Positions 1 to 7,724 of a stretch of DNA of 39,273 bases are shown one piece after another. The stretch comes from Acidisphaera sp. Lineage in GTDB: Bacteria; Pseudomonadota; Alphaproteobacteria; Acetobacterales; Acetobacteraceae. Both the position numbers and the translations under genes were made by a program. The notes beneath the pieces were generated by a model, which made no database searches, was not told the DNA's origin, and saw nothing but the letters and a program-made list of their open reading frames with translations. Location: assembly GCA_019240395.1 (NCBI GenBank), contig JAFAYM010000001.1:1-39273 (forward strand). The letters are read 5' to 3'. Each line of letters opens with the position of its first letter. Position 1 is the first letter of the stretch.

Positions 1-1
1 G

Positions 2-1720
2 CTGTCGGACGTCAAGATCGTGGCGTCGGGGGCGGGGGCTGCGGCGATCGCGACGCTGAATCTCTTGGTGTCGATGGGCGCGCAGCGCAAGAACATCTGG
101 GTTTGTGACATCGACGGCCTCGTGCATGAGGGCCGCAACACAACGATGGACCGTTGGAAGGCGTTCTATGCGCAGAAGACCGACAAGCGCACGCTCGGCG
201 ACGTCATCGGCGGCGCCGACATTTTCATCGGTCTGTCAGCACCCGGCGTGCTCAAGCCGGAGATGGCGCAGGCCATGGGCGAGAAGCCGCTCATCATGGC
301 GCTCGCCAACCCCACGCCTGAGATCATGCCGGAAGAAGCGCGAAAAGTGCGTCCCGACGCCATGATCTGCACCGGCCGCTCGGACTATCCGAACCAGGTC
401 AACAACGTCCTCTGCTTCCCCTTCATCTTCCGCGGCGCGCTCGATGTCGGGGCGACGACGATCAACGAGGAGATGAAGCTGGCGGCGACGCGCGCCATCG
501 CCGCTCTCGCCGAGGCCGAGCAGTCCGACGTGGTCGCCAGCGCCTATGGCGTGCACGACCGGTTCGGCCCGGAGCATCTGATCCCCCGCCCGTTCGATCC
601 GCGGCTGATCAGCACCGTGGCACCGGCGGTCGCCGAGGCGGCGATGAAGAGCGGCGTGGCGACGCAGCCGATCGAGGACATGAAGGCCTATCGCGATCAG
701 CTCGAGCGGCACGTCTATCGCTCCGGCGCGGTGATGCAGCCGGTATTCGCTGCGGCGACCACCGCGACGCATCGCCTCGTCTATGCCGAGGGCGAGGACG
801 AGCGGGTGCTGCGCGCCGTGCAGATCGTCGTCGACGAGAAGCTGGCGCAGCCGATCGTGGTCGGCCGGCCGGAGGTGATCGGCGAGATGGTCCGCGACCT
901 CGGATTGCGGATCACGCCGGACCGGGATTTCGAGGTGGTCTCGGTGGACGGCTCCGCGGCGATCGGCGATGCCGCCGAGCAATATTACCTGCTCGGCCGC
1001 CGCAGCGGCGTCACCCGCGCCCAGGCCGAGCTGCAGACGCGTCGCGATCCGACCCTGCTCGGGGCGATGCTGGTGCGTCAGGGCCGTGCCGACGGCCTGC
1101 TGTGCGGGCTGTCCGGCGGCTACGGCGAGCATCTCCGGCTGCTTCGCTCGGTCATCGGGCTGCGGCCTGGTGTCGCGACGCTGGCGGCGATGAACCTGCT
1201 GATGCTGCCCGAGCAGATGGTGTTCGTCTGCGACACGCAGATCAATCAGGAGCCCAGCGCCGAGCAGCTCGTCGACATCGCCATGCTGGCCGCGGAGGAG
1301 GTCCGCCGCTTCGGGCAGATGCCGCGCGTCGCCCTGCTGTCGCATTCGAGCTTCGGCAGCGAGGAGACGCCGTCGGCCGTGAAGATGCGCCACGCTGCCG
1401 AGCTGCTGGCGCAGCGCGCGCCCGAAATGGAGGTGGAAGGCGAGCTGCAGGGTGATGCCGCGCTGTCGATACAGGTGCTGGAGCGGGTATTCCCAGGATC
1501 GCGGCTTACCGGAGTGGCGAATCTGCTGGTGATGCCCAACCTCGACGCCGCGAACATCACCTTCAGCTGCCTGCGCGTGGTCTCCAGCCAGGGAGTGACG
1601 GTCGGCCCGATCCTGCTCGGAGCCGCCAAGCCGGTGCACATCCTGATGCCGACCACCACGGTGCGCGGCCTCGTCAACATGACCGCGCTGACTGCGGTCG
1701 AGGCGGGGGTGCAGGAATGA
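2..1720 (+). CDS. maeB: NADP-dependent malic enzyme with phosphotransacetylase-like domain (5' end outside window)
   Basis: Oxidative decarboxylation of malate to pyruvate, giving NADPH. The reading frame is open from base 2, so the N-terminal catalytic part lies upstream of the window; the visible 572 residues are the NAD(P)-binding half of the malic domain followed by a C-terminal phosphate acetyl/butyryl-transferase-like domain. Seen: a Rossmann glycine-rich stretch (ASGAGAAAIATLNLL), the conserved NQVNNVLCFPFIFRGALDVGA block, and from about residue 240 a PTA-like domain ending in LMPTTTVRGLVNMTALTAVEAG. This fusion is the MaeB type common in proteobacteria, in which the PTA-like domain is thought to be regulatory (acetyl-CoA sensing) rather than catalytic. 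The GTG at 20 is internal and not a start. The next gene begins 9 bp downstream. Confidence 0.95.
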   Translation: MSDVKIVASGAGAAAIATLNLLVSMGAQRKNIWVCDIDGLVHEGRNTTMDRWKAFYAQKTDKRTLGDVIGGADIFIGLSAPGVLKPEMAQAMGEKPLIMALANPTPEIMPEEARKVRPDAMICTGRSDYPNQVNNVLCFPFIFRGALDVGATTINEEMKLAATRAIAALAEAEQSDVVASAYGVHDRFGPEHLIPRPFDPRLISTVAPAVAEAAMKSGVATQPIEDMKAYRDQLERHVYRSGAVMQPVFAAATTATHRLVYAEGEDERVLRAVQIVVDEKLAQPIVVGRPEVIGEMVRDLGLRITPDRDFEVVSVDGSAAIGDAAEQYYLLGRRSGVTRAQAELQTRRDPTLLGAMLVRQGRADGLLCGLSGGYGEHLRLLRSVIGLRPGVATLAAMNLLMLPEQMVFVCDTQINQEPSAEQLVDIAMLAAEEVRRFGQMPRVALLSHSSFGSEETPSAVKMRHAAELLAQRAPEMEVEGELQGDAALSIQVLERVFPGSRLTGVANLLVMPNLDAANITFSCLRVVSSQGVTVGPILLGAAKPVHILMPTTTVRGLVNMTALTAVEAGVQE

Positions 1721-1729
1721 GACCAGGCC

Positions 1730-3064
1730 ATGCCCGGTGCTGACGCTGCAGCGCCGGGCAAGCACCACATCGTCGTCGTGGGAGGCGGCGCGGCCGGGCT
1801 GGAGTTGGCAACCCGGCTCGGCGATACGCTGGGCAAGCGCGGCCTGGCCGAGATCACGCTCATCGAGAAGACGCGCACCCATCTCTGGAAGCCGCTGCTG
1901 CATGCCGTGGCGGCCGGCAGCATCAATCCGGGCGAGCACGAGCTGAACTATCTCGCACAGGCGCACTGGCACCAATTCCGCTACCGCTTCGGCGAGATGG
2001 ACGGGTTGGACCGGGAGAAGAAGCAGGTCCATATCGCCGCCACGCACGACGAGGAGGGACGCGAGATCACGCCGCCGCGCGCCTTCCGCTACGACACGCT
2101 GGTGATCGCCGTCGGCAGCATTACCAACGATTTCGGCACGCCGGGCGTCGCGCGGTTCGCGGTGCCGCTGGAGACGACGGAGCAGGCGATCCGCTTCAAC
2201 CGGCGGCTGGTGAATGCCTGCATCCACGCGCATTCACAGGCCGGCGCGGTCCGGCCGGGACAGCTGCACGTCGCCATCATCGGCGCCGGCGCCACCGGCA
2301 CCGAGCTGGCGGCCGAGCTGCACCGGACCGCGCGCGAGGTGGTGGCGTACGGCCTCGATCGCGTGGATGTGGAGCGCGACATCCGTATCGTCCTTATCGA
2401 GGCGGCGGAGCGCATCCTCCCGGCGCTGCCGCTGCGGATCTCGGAAACCACGCGCCAGCTGCTCATCCGGCTCGGCGTCGACGTGCGGACCGGTGCGCGT
2501 GTCGAGGAAGTCACAGAGGCGGGGGTGCGGCTCGCCGGTGGCGAGGTGATTCCCTCCGAACTGGTCGTCTGGTCCGCCGGCGTGAAGGCGCCGGAGGTGC
2601 TGCGCGACCTGGATGGCCTGGAGACCAACCGCAACAACCAGCTGGTGGTGATGCCGACCCTGCAGACCAGCCGCGATCCCGACATCTTCGCGATCGGCGA
2701 TTGTGCGGCGTGCCCGCGTGCGGGGTATCCCGCGCCGGTGCCGCCGCGCGCCCAGGCGGCGCACCAGCAGGCGTCGCATCTGCGCAAGCAGTTGCGCCGG
2801 CGGCTGCGCGGCGAGACGCCGGAGCCGTTCGTCTATCGCGATTTCGGCTCGCTGGTATCGCTCGGCGAGTACACCACGGTCGGCAACCTGATGGGGCTGC
2901 TGACCGGCAAGGGGCTGTTCATTGAGGGGCATTTTGCGCGGCTGATGTACCGCTCGCTCTACAAGATGCACGAGGTGGCAGTGCAGGGGGTGCGAAAGAC
3001 GGCGCTCGGCAGTCTGGCCAGAGGGCTCTCGCGCCGCGGCGAACCGGTGGTGAAACTGCATTAG
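1730..3064 (+). CDS. ndh: NAD(P)/FAD-dependent oxidoreductase, type II NADH dehydrogenase
   Basis: Membrane-associated single-subunit NADH:quinone oxidoreductase (NDH-2), which passes electrons from NADH to the quinone pool without pumping protons. Its 444 residues are the normal family length. Two dinucleotide folds are visible: VVVGGGAAGLELATRLG at the N-terminus (FAD) and VAIIGAGATGTELAAEL near residue 180 (NADH). The second FAD motif, DIFAIGDCAACPRAG, lies near residue 325. The C-terminal part (GNLMGLLTGKGLFIEGHFARLMYRSLY) is the amphipathic membrane-binding region typical of the family. It starts 9 bp after maeB and may be cotranscribed with it. Confidence 0.92.
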   Translation: MPGADAAAPGKHHIVVVGGGAAGLELATRLGDTLGKRGLAEITLIEKTRTHLWKPLLHAVAAGSINPGEHELNYLAQAHWHQFRYRFGEMDGLDREKKQVHIAATHDEEGREITPPRAFRYDTLVIAVGSITNDFGTPGVARFAVPLETTEQAIRFNRRLVNACIHAHSQAGAVRPGQLHVAIIGAGATGTELAAELHRTAREVVAYGLDRVDVERDIRIVLIEAAERILPALPLRISETTRQLLIRLGVDVRTGARVEEVTEAGVRLAGGEVIPSELVVWSAGVKAPEVLRDLDGLETNRNNQLVVMPTLQTSRDPDIFAIGDCAACPRAGYPAPVPPRAQAAHQQASHLRKQLRRRLRGETPEPFVYRDFGSLVSLGEYTTVGNLMGLLTGKGLFIEGHFARLMYRSLYKMHEVAVQGVRKTALGSLARGLSRRGEPVVKLH

Positions 3065-3073
3065 GCCGCGGCC

Positions 3074-3276
3074 ATGGCGTATCGGATCCTGACATTCGAC
3101 GGCGGCGGGGCGTGGGCGGTGCTGCAGGTAATGGCGCTGGCGAAGATCTACGGCGAGACCGCGACCGGGCACCGAACCAGCCGATCCGCATCAATCGCGA
3201 CACGCTGGAGTGCGAAATCGGCCAGCCGATTTTCAGCTGCGCGCTGGCCGAGTGGAGCTCCGTCCCGACCGTGTGA
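3074..3276 (+). pseudogene. Patatin-like phospholipase remnant (internal deletion)
   Basis: The first 30 or so codons read MAYRILTFDGGGAWAVLQ..., the start of a patatin-like protein with its glycine-rich oxyanion motif (DGGGAW). After about codon 37 this frame loses sense, but the +1 frame immediately picks up a protein-like sequence (PIRINRDTLECEIGQPIF and about 15 further residues) ending at TGA 3274-3276, which looks like the C-terminus of the same family. The parsimonious reading is that about 250-300 codons, including the Ser and Asp active-site blocks, were deleted with a frame change near 3167-3178. It begins 9 bp after ndh. Family assignment of the C-terminal piece is from memory and less certain than that of the N-terminal piece. 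Confidence 0.65.
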
Positions 3277-3286
3277 CGCGCTTGAG

Positions 3287-4288
3287 TCACGGGATGCAAG
3301 AGCCGCCGGCCCTTGCCGGGTCGAGGGCGGAGCCCTCGCCTTGCTCCTTGATATACCCGACCGGCCGGCGCCAGCTGAGCTTGCCCAACCCGTTCGCCAG
3401 TATCAGCCGAAAGCGGATGCGGCGCTGGGAGGCGAACTCGAAGGTGAGTGCCGCGAGCGTCGCGCCGACGACGGTCTGGATCAGCCCCTTGGCGGTGAGA
3501 ATGGCAAATACCAGCCGCTTCCTCTCGGTGTTCTCGAGATGGATCGTCACGTAGTGCTGGGCCTCGCGCCGGGTGCGCAGCAGGCGGTAGGCGATGGCGG
3601 TGCGGTGCGGCAGCACGGTCTCGGTGACGCGGGCATCCGGCACCCAGATCAGGCGGCGTCCCTCGCGGTAGAGCCGGCAGAACAGCTCCTGGTCCTCGCC
3701 GCCGGCGTCGCCGAAGGCCAGGCTGAACGGCTCGGCGGCGGCGAAGCAGGTGGCGGCGACGAATATCGAGTTGCCGGTGCCGAGCCCCATCATCGGCTTG
3801 CCGAGATCGTTCAGCAGCCGCAGCTCGGCATCGGCCGGCAGCTGCAGGTCGCGCGCGAAGAAGCGCCCCTGCGGATCGTAGGCTGGGGCGCGTCCATCGG
3901 CGAAGACGGCGAGGCGGGGGCCGACGGCGATGTCCGCCCGGGTGCGGCGCAGGGCGGAGACCAGGGCGTCGGTCCAGCCGGGGTCGGCGACCTCGTCGTC
4001 GTCGATGAAGGCGACGTAGGTGCCCCGCGCGGCGGCGATGCCGGTGTTGCGGAGCGTCGACATGTTGCGCCTGGTGTCCTGGAGGTAGCGCACGGGAAAG
4101 GGCGCCTGGCCGGCGATGTGCCTGACCACGTCGCGGGCGCTCACCGTGGGGTGGTTGTCGACGACGATGATCTCGAAGCCGAGGTCGAGCGTGTTGCGCT
4201 GCGCCAGCACGGAACGGAGCGTCTGCTCGAGCGGCTCCAGCCGGTCGTAGGTGGCGATCAGGATGCTGATATCGGGAGTGGGCATCAT
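3287..4288 (-). CDS. Family 2 glycosyltransferase with repeat-encoded C-terminal tail
   Basis: Predicted cytoplasmic inverting GT-A glycosyltransferase adding a sugar to a polysaccharide or lipid-linked precursor; 333 residues. Seen: N-terminal nucleotide-binding start ISILIATYDRLEPLEQTL, IIVVDNHP, the metal-binding DDD in VAFIDDDEVADPGW near residue 100, GTGNSIF, and the acceptor/catalytic-base motif GGEDQELFCRL. Start ATG 4288 overlaps the stop of the upstream glycosyltransferase as ATGA, so translation is probably coupled. Compared with that paralogue, which ends GFIRER, this one reads GYIKEQ and then continues about 17 residues (GEGSALDPARAGGSCIP) encoded by a dispersed repeat. The sugar donor cannot be told from sequence. 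Confidence 0.88.
   Translation of the reverse strand: MMPTPDISILIATYDRLEPLEQTLRSVLAQRNTLDLGFEIIVVDNHPTVSARDVVRHIAGQAPFPVRYLQDTRRNMSTLRNTGIAAARGTYVAFIDDDEVADPGWTDALVSALRRTRADIAVGPRLAVFADGRAPAYDPQGRFFARDLQLPADAELRLLNDLGKPMMGLGTGNSIFVAATCFAAAEPFSLAFGDAGGEDQELFCRLYREGRRLIWVPDARVTETVLPHRTAIAYRLLRTRREAQHYVTIHLENTERKRLVFAILTAKGLIQTVVGATLAALTFEFASQRRIRFRLILANGLGKLSWRRPVGYIKEQGEGSALDPARAGGSCIP
3296..3349. repeat. Dispersed gene-3'-end repeat, copy 1 (two hairpins)
   Basis: Two adjacent hairpins: GCAAGAGCC/GGCCCTTGC (3296-3304 with 3308-3316, one mismatch) and CGAGGGC/GCCCTCG (3322-3328 with 3332-3338, perfect, loop GGA). The second carries the core GGGCRGAGCCCTCGCCTT that recurs at 16851 and 27511. 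Here it lies inside the 3' end of the minus-strand glycosyltransferase frame, between that gene and the convergent patatin pseudogene, where it may also act as a bidirectional terminator. Confidence 0.7.
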
Positions 4289-5241
4289 CGTTCCCGGATG
4301 AAGCCGATCGGCGTGCGCGCATAGGTGAGCTTGCCGAGGCCCTTGGCGATGCCGATGCGGTTGCCGACCTTGTCGCGGCGCAGGAACTCACCGTGCAGGA
4401 GATAGAGCGCGCCGTGCACGACGATCTGGCCGAGACCGATCGTCGCCACCTTCAGCCGGGCGAGCGCCGCGCTGTCGCTGTTGGCGATGCGGCTGGCGGC
4501 GTAGTGCTGCGACCCTCGCATCAGACGGGTGCGGATGTAGTCGTAGCGGGTGCGCGAGGCCTGCATGTATTCGCGCACGCGGGCGTCGGGGCACCAGACG
4601 AAGCGCTTTCCCGCGCGCGCCAGGCGGAATAGCAGCTCGGTGTCTTCGCCGCCGGCGTTTCCGAAGGCGGGGTCGAAGGGCTGCGGGTCGGCGAAGCAGG
4701 TTTCCATGCGGAAGATGGCGTTGCCGGAGCCGAGGCCTTTGCCGCGCCGGCGCAGGCGGCCGAACATGATGATCGGGGCGTCGCGAGGCATGCGGAAATC
4801 GAGGGTGAAATACCAGCCCTCGGGGTCCCAGTCCGGCGGCGCGCCGGTCTCGAATTCCGGGTATTTGGGGCCGAAGGCGGCATCCGCGCCGGTGCGATCG
4901 AGGCAGGCGACGAGATTGCCGATCCAGTCGGGCTCCGGCGCCTCGTCGTCATCGACGAAGGCGATGTAGCGGCTGTCACGCCCGGCATCGATGGCGGTGT
5001 TGCGGATCACCGAGATGTTGCGCACGGAATTGGCGACGTACTGCAGCGGTACCGGCGACGCGGCGGCGAGGCTTTGCACCAGCGTCTCCGCCAGCCGATC
5101 GGGATGGTTGTCCGCGACGATTATTTTCCAATGCAGCCCGTCGGGGACACGCTGCGCTACAGCGGCGCGCAGCGTGCGTTCCAGCAGGTCGACGCGGTCA
5201 TAGCTCAGCACGCCGATCGAGACGTCGTAGGCCTCGCTCAC
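4285..5241 (-). CDS. Family 2 glycosyltransferase
   Basis: GT-A fold glycosyltransferase of 318 residues, paralogous to the next gene downstream and probably acting on the same glycan. Motifs: VSIGVLSYDRVDLLERTL, IIVADNHPDRL, AFVDDDEAPEPDW (metal-binding Asp cluster), GSGNAIF and GGEDTELLFRLARAG. A GTG start at 5241 is preferred over the far-upstream ATG 5343, because the extra 34 residues would lie wholly inside the preceding sugar transferase gene, whereas GTG 5241 overlaps that gene's stop as GTGA. The stop in turn overlaps the ATG of the next gene, so the three genes form a tightly coupled minus-strand operon. Confidence 0.88.
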   Translation of the reverse strand: MSEAYDVSIGVLSYDRVDLLERTLRAAVAQRVPDGLHWKIIVADNHPDRLAETLVQSLAAASPVPLQYVANSVRNISVIRNTAIDAGRDSRYIAFVDDDEAPEPDWIGNLVACLDRTGADAAFGPKYPEFETGAPPDWDPEGWYFTLDFRMPRDAPIIMFGRLRRRGKGLGSGNAIFRMETCFADPQPFDPAFGNAGGEDTELLFRLARAGKRFVWCPDARVREYMQASRTRYDYIRTRLMRGSQHYAASRIANSDSAALARLKVATIGLGQIVVHGALYLLHGEFLRRDKVGNRIGIAKGLGKLTYARTPIGFIRER

Positions 5242-5900
5242 ACGCCGGTGCCCCGGAACACCACGGGGATGGTGCGCAGCAGAATCTTCAGGTCGAGCAT
5301 GAGCGACCAGTTGCGGATGTATTCGAGGTCCTTTGCCACCCATTCGTCATAGTCGGAAATGCGATGACGGCCCTCGATCTGCCAGAGGCAGGTGATGCCC
5401 GGTTTCACCTGCAGCTTCTGCTTCTGGTACTCGGTGAAGCGCTGGTATTCGTGCAGCCGCGGCGCCCGCGGCCCGACCAGGCTCAGATCGCCGACCAGCA
5501 CGCTCCACAGCTGCGGCAGCTCATCGAGGCTGTAGCGGCGGATCACCCGGCCGAGCGGCGTCACGCGCGGGTCGTCGGTGATCTTGAATGCCGGCCCGGT
5601 CATTTCGTTGCGCGCCCGCAGCTCGGCCTCCATGGCGGCGGCGTTGGCCACCATGGTGCGGAACTTGTAGCCGTCGAAGCGCCGTCCGCCCTCGCCCACC
5701 CAGTGGCAGACGTAGAAGACCGGCCCGGGCGAGCTCAGCTTCACCGCGATGGCGATGGCCAGCAGCAGCGGCGAAAGCACCACCAGCAGGATGGCCGCCA
5801 CGGTGGCATCGAACGCCCGCTTGATCCCCAGCCGCATGTCCCGGCCCGGCAGCAGCGCGCCCCGGCTCACATCCATCCCGTGCCCGCCCTTCGATCCCAT
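5238..5900 (-). CDS. Sugar-1-phosphate transferase (undecaprenyl-phosphate, WcaJ/ExoY type)
   Basis: Initiating monotopic phosphoglycosyl transferase: moves a sugar-1-phosphate from a nucleotide sugar onto undecaprenyl phosphate at the inner membrane, starting a polysaccharide repeat unit. Its 220 residues match the short form (catalytic domain only, no N-terminal multi-TM domain). Seen: an N-terminal hydrophobic segment (ATVAAILLVVLSPLLLAIAI), KFRTM, the Asp-Glu catalytic dyad in YSLDELPQLWSVLVGDLSLVGPR, and KPGITCLWQ. The start could be ATG 5900, the internal ATG that gives MDVSRGALL, or a later one; no strong ribosome site decides this. It heads the operon with the two GT2 genes and diverges from the wecG-like gene. 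Confidence 0.92.
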   Translation of the reverse strand: MGSKGGHGMDVSRGALLPGRDMRLGIKRAFDATVAAILLVVLSPLLLAIAIAVKLSSPGPVFYVCHWVGEGGRRFDGYKFRTMVANAAAMEAELRARNEMTGPAFKITDDPRVTPLGRVIRRYSLDELPQLWSVLVGDLSLVGPRAPRLHEYQRFTEYQKQKLQVKPGITCLWQIEGRHRISDYDEWVAKDLEYIRNWSLMLDLKILLRTIPVVFRGTGV

Positions 5901-5965
5901 CGGTAGGCAATGGTAACCCCTATCCTATAACGATCCCTTGCAGGGCACCACCGGAGGCAGAGGGC
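5901..5965. promoter_or_regulatory. Divergent promoter region of polysaccharide genes
   Basis: A 65-bp spacer between two divergently transcribed glycan genes. It is noticeably more AT-rich than its surroundings (TATCCTATAACG around 5921-5932), which fits overlapping -10 elements, and carries GGAGG at 5953-5957 ahead of the plus-strand ATG 5966. No clear -35 pair is visible, so exact promoters are not assigned. Confidence 0.4.
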
Positions 5966-6733
5966 ATGGACGGCAGTGCGGGGCACCCCGAGCACGCGGA
6001 GCGGGTGCGCTTCGCCGGGCTCGCCTTCGACCAGGTGGAGGTGGCCGAGGCGGTGGACCGCATCGCGGCGCGTTCGCCGGACCTGCCGTTCGCCTATGTC
6101 TCCACCCTGAATGCCGAGTTCGTCTGGCTGCGGCGTGTTCATCCGAGCGTCGATGACGTCATCGAGCAGGCCTGGCTGTCGACGCTGGACAGCCGCATCC
6201 TGCGCCGCATCGCCTCCTGGGCGGGGCTGGCCATCGTCTTCACCCCCGGCGCCTACATCGTCCGCGAGATGTTCCTGCGCGGCGTCATCGCCCGGGACGA
6301 CCGGCTCACCGTGCTCGGCGGCAACCCGAGGGCGCTGGCGATCCTGGCGGAGCGCTTCGGCATGCGCGGCTTCCAGCAGCACGTGCCCCCGATGGGCTTC
6401 ATCAATCAGCCTCAGGCCGTGCAGGCGGCCATCGACTACGTCATCGCCAACCCGGCACGCTTCGTCTTCATCGCCATGGGTCCGCCGCATTCCGACATGC
6501 TGGCGCGGATGATCGCCGAGACGGGGCGGGCGGTCGGCGTCGGCCTGTGCATCGGCAGCTCGCTCGACACGCTGGCCGGGCTGACGCCGCCGGCGCCGGA
6601 CTGGATGGAGCGAAACGGCCTGGTCTGGCTGTTCCGCCTGGCCCGCGAGCCGCGGCGGCTGTGGCGCCGCTACCTCAACCGCTCGCTGCGCGGCGTCGGC
6701 CTGGCGCTGCTGGAGGTGCTGCGGCGGCGGTGA
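5966..6733 (+). CDS. WecG/TagA/CpsF family glycosyltransferase
   Basis: GT26-family enzyme that adds the second sugar (classically N-acetylmannosaminuronate or N-acetylmannosamine) to an undecaprenyl-diphosphate-linked sugar on the cytoplasmic face. 255 residues, normal for the family. Seen: TLNAEFVWLRR, the STLDSRILRRIASWAG region, the glycine-rich LGGNPRALAIL block, AMGPPHSD in the place of the usual G-x-P-x-Q-E motif, and the C-terminal APDWMERNGLVWLFRLAREPRRLWRRYL block split here from its upstream DTLAG. The GGAGG site supports ATG 5966. It diverges from the initiating sugar transferase and probably completes the same pathway. It is convergent with the split transketolase, with only 13 bp between stops. 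Confidence 0.88.
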   Translation: MDGSAGHPEHAERVRFAGLAFDQVEVAEAVDRIAARSPDLPFAYVSTLNAEFVWLRRVHPSVDDVIEQAWLSTLDSRILRRIASWAGLAIVFTPGAYIVREMFLRGVIARDDRLTVLGGNPRALAILAERFGMRGFQQHVPPMGFINQPQAVQAAIDYVIANPARFVFIAMGPPHSDMLARMIAETGRAVGVGLCIGSSLDTLAGLTPPAPDWMERNGLVWLFRLAREPRRLWRRYLNRSLRGVGLALLEVLRRR

Positions 6734-6746
6734 GACGCGACCGCGG

Positions 6747-7724
6747 TCAGCCGCACGCGGCGCGGATCGCCTGCTCGATGCGCTCGGCGGTCAGGCCGTA
6801 TTTCTCCTGGAGAAAGCCGACCGATCCGCATTCGATGAAGCGGTCCGGCAGGCCGATACGCACCAGTGGGCGGGTCATGCCGCGCTCGAACAGGGTTTCC
6901 GCGACCAGGCTCGCCAGGCCACCGGTGACGACGTGGTTCTCGACGGTGATGACGCAGCGCACCTGGCTCGCCAGCTCGGCGACGGCATCCGCGTCGAAGG
7001 GCTTGAGCGTGGGTACGTGCAGCACCGCGGCCGCAATGCCGTCGCGCCCGACGGCTTCGGCGGCTTGCAGGGCGCGGCCGGTCATGAACCCGGTGCCGAT
7101 CAGCGCGACATCGCCGCCCTGCCGCAGCCTCCGGGCCTCGCCGATGGCGAAGCGGTACTGCGCGGCATCGAGGATGACCGGGACGCTGGCGCGCAGCAGG
7201 CGCATGTAGACCGGACCGTCATACGCGGCGATGGCGTGCGTCGCCTGCATGATGTCCGTCGCGTCGCAGGGATCGATCACCACCAGCCCGGGCACCATGC
7301 GCATCAGCGCCAGATCCTCGATCGCCTGGTGGGTGCCGCCATAACCGGTGGTCAGGCCGGGCAGGCCGGCGATGATCTTCACGTTCACCCGGCTGTGGGC
7401 GCAGGCGATGGCAATGTAGTCGTAGGCGCGCCGCGTCGCGAACACCCCGTAGGTCGTGCAGAACGGCGTCTTGCCGGCGCGCGCCAGGCCGGCCGAGACG
7501 GCGACCAGGTTCTGCTCGGCCATGCCGACGTTGAAGAAGCGCTCGGGAAAGGCGTCGCGGAACGGGTGGATGTCGGTGTATTTGCCGAGATCGGCGGTCA
7601 GCCCGACGATGTCCGGCCTGGCATGGCCGAGCTCGACGAGGGCGCGTCCGAACGGCGCGTCGACCGAGTGCCCGGCGACTCGTTCGGCCTCGCCCATCGC
7701 CAGGGTGCGGCCGGGCTCAGACAT
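6747..7724 (-). CDS. Transketolase-like, C-terminal (pyrimidine/transketolase_C) subunit
   Basis: Second half of a split thiamine diphosphate enzyme that transfers two-carbon ketol units between sugar phosphates or related ketoses. Its 325 residues cover the pyrimidine-binding and C-terminal domains. The catalytic Glu sits in FFNVGMAEQNLVAVSAGLA near residue 70, and the aromatic-rich TTYGVFATRRAYDYIAI stretch contacts the cofactor in this family. The start overlaps the end of the N-terminal subunit gene by 8 bp, implying coupled translation and a heteromeric enzyme. It ends a minus-strand operon with an SDR and two ABC permeases. It resembles the split transketolases found in apiose and similar pentose catabolic loci; 1-deoxyxylulose-5-phosphate synthase is excluded by length and context. 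Confidence 0.9.
   Translation of the reverse strand: MSEPGRTLAMGEAERVAGHSVDAPFGRALVELGHARPDIVGLTADLGKYTDIHPFRDAFPERFFNVGMAEQNLVAVSAGLARAGKTPFCTTYGVFATRRAYDYIAIACAHSRVNVKIIAGLPGLTTGYGGTHQAIEDLALMRMVPGLVVIDPCDATDIMQATHAIAAYDGPVYMRLLRASVPVILDAAQYRFAIGEARRLRQGGDVALIGTGFMTGRALQAAEAVGRDGIAAAVLHVPTLKPFDADAVAELASQVRCVITVENHVVTGGLASLVAETLFERGMTRPLVRIGLPDRFIECGSVGFLQEKYGLTAERIEQAIRAACG

Noticed and set aside
236-2233. 665-codon open frame opposite maeB and ndh
   Set aside because: Arg/His/Asp-rich translation with no family motif; it is the antisense image of two well-supported genes, as expected in GC-rich DNA.
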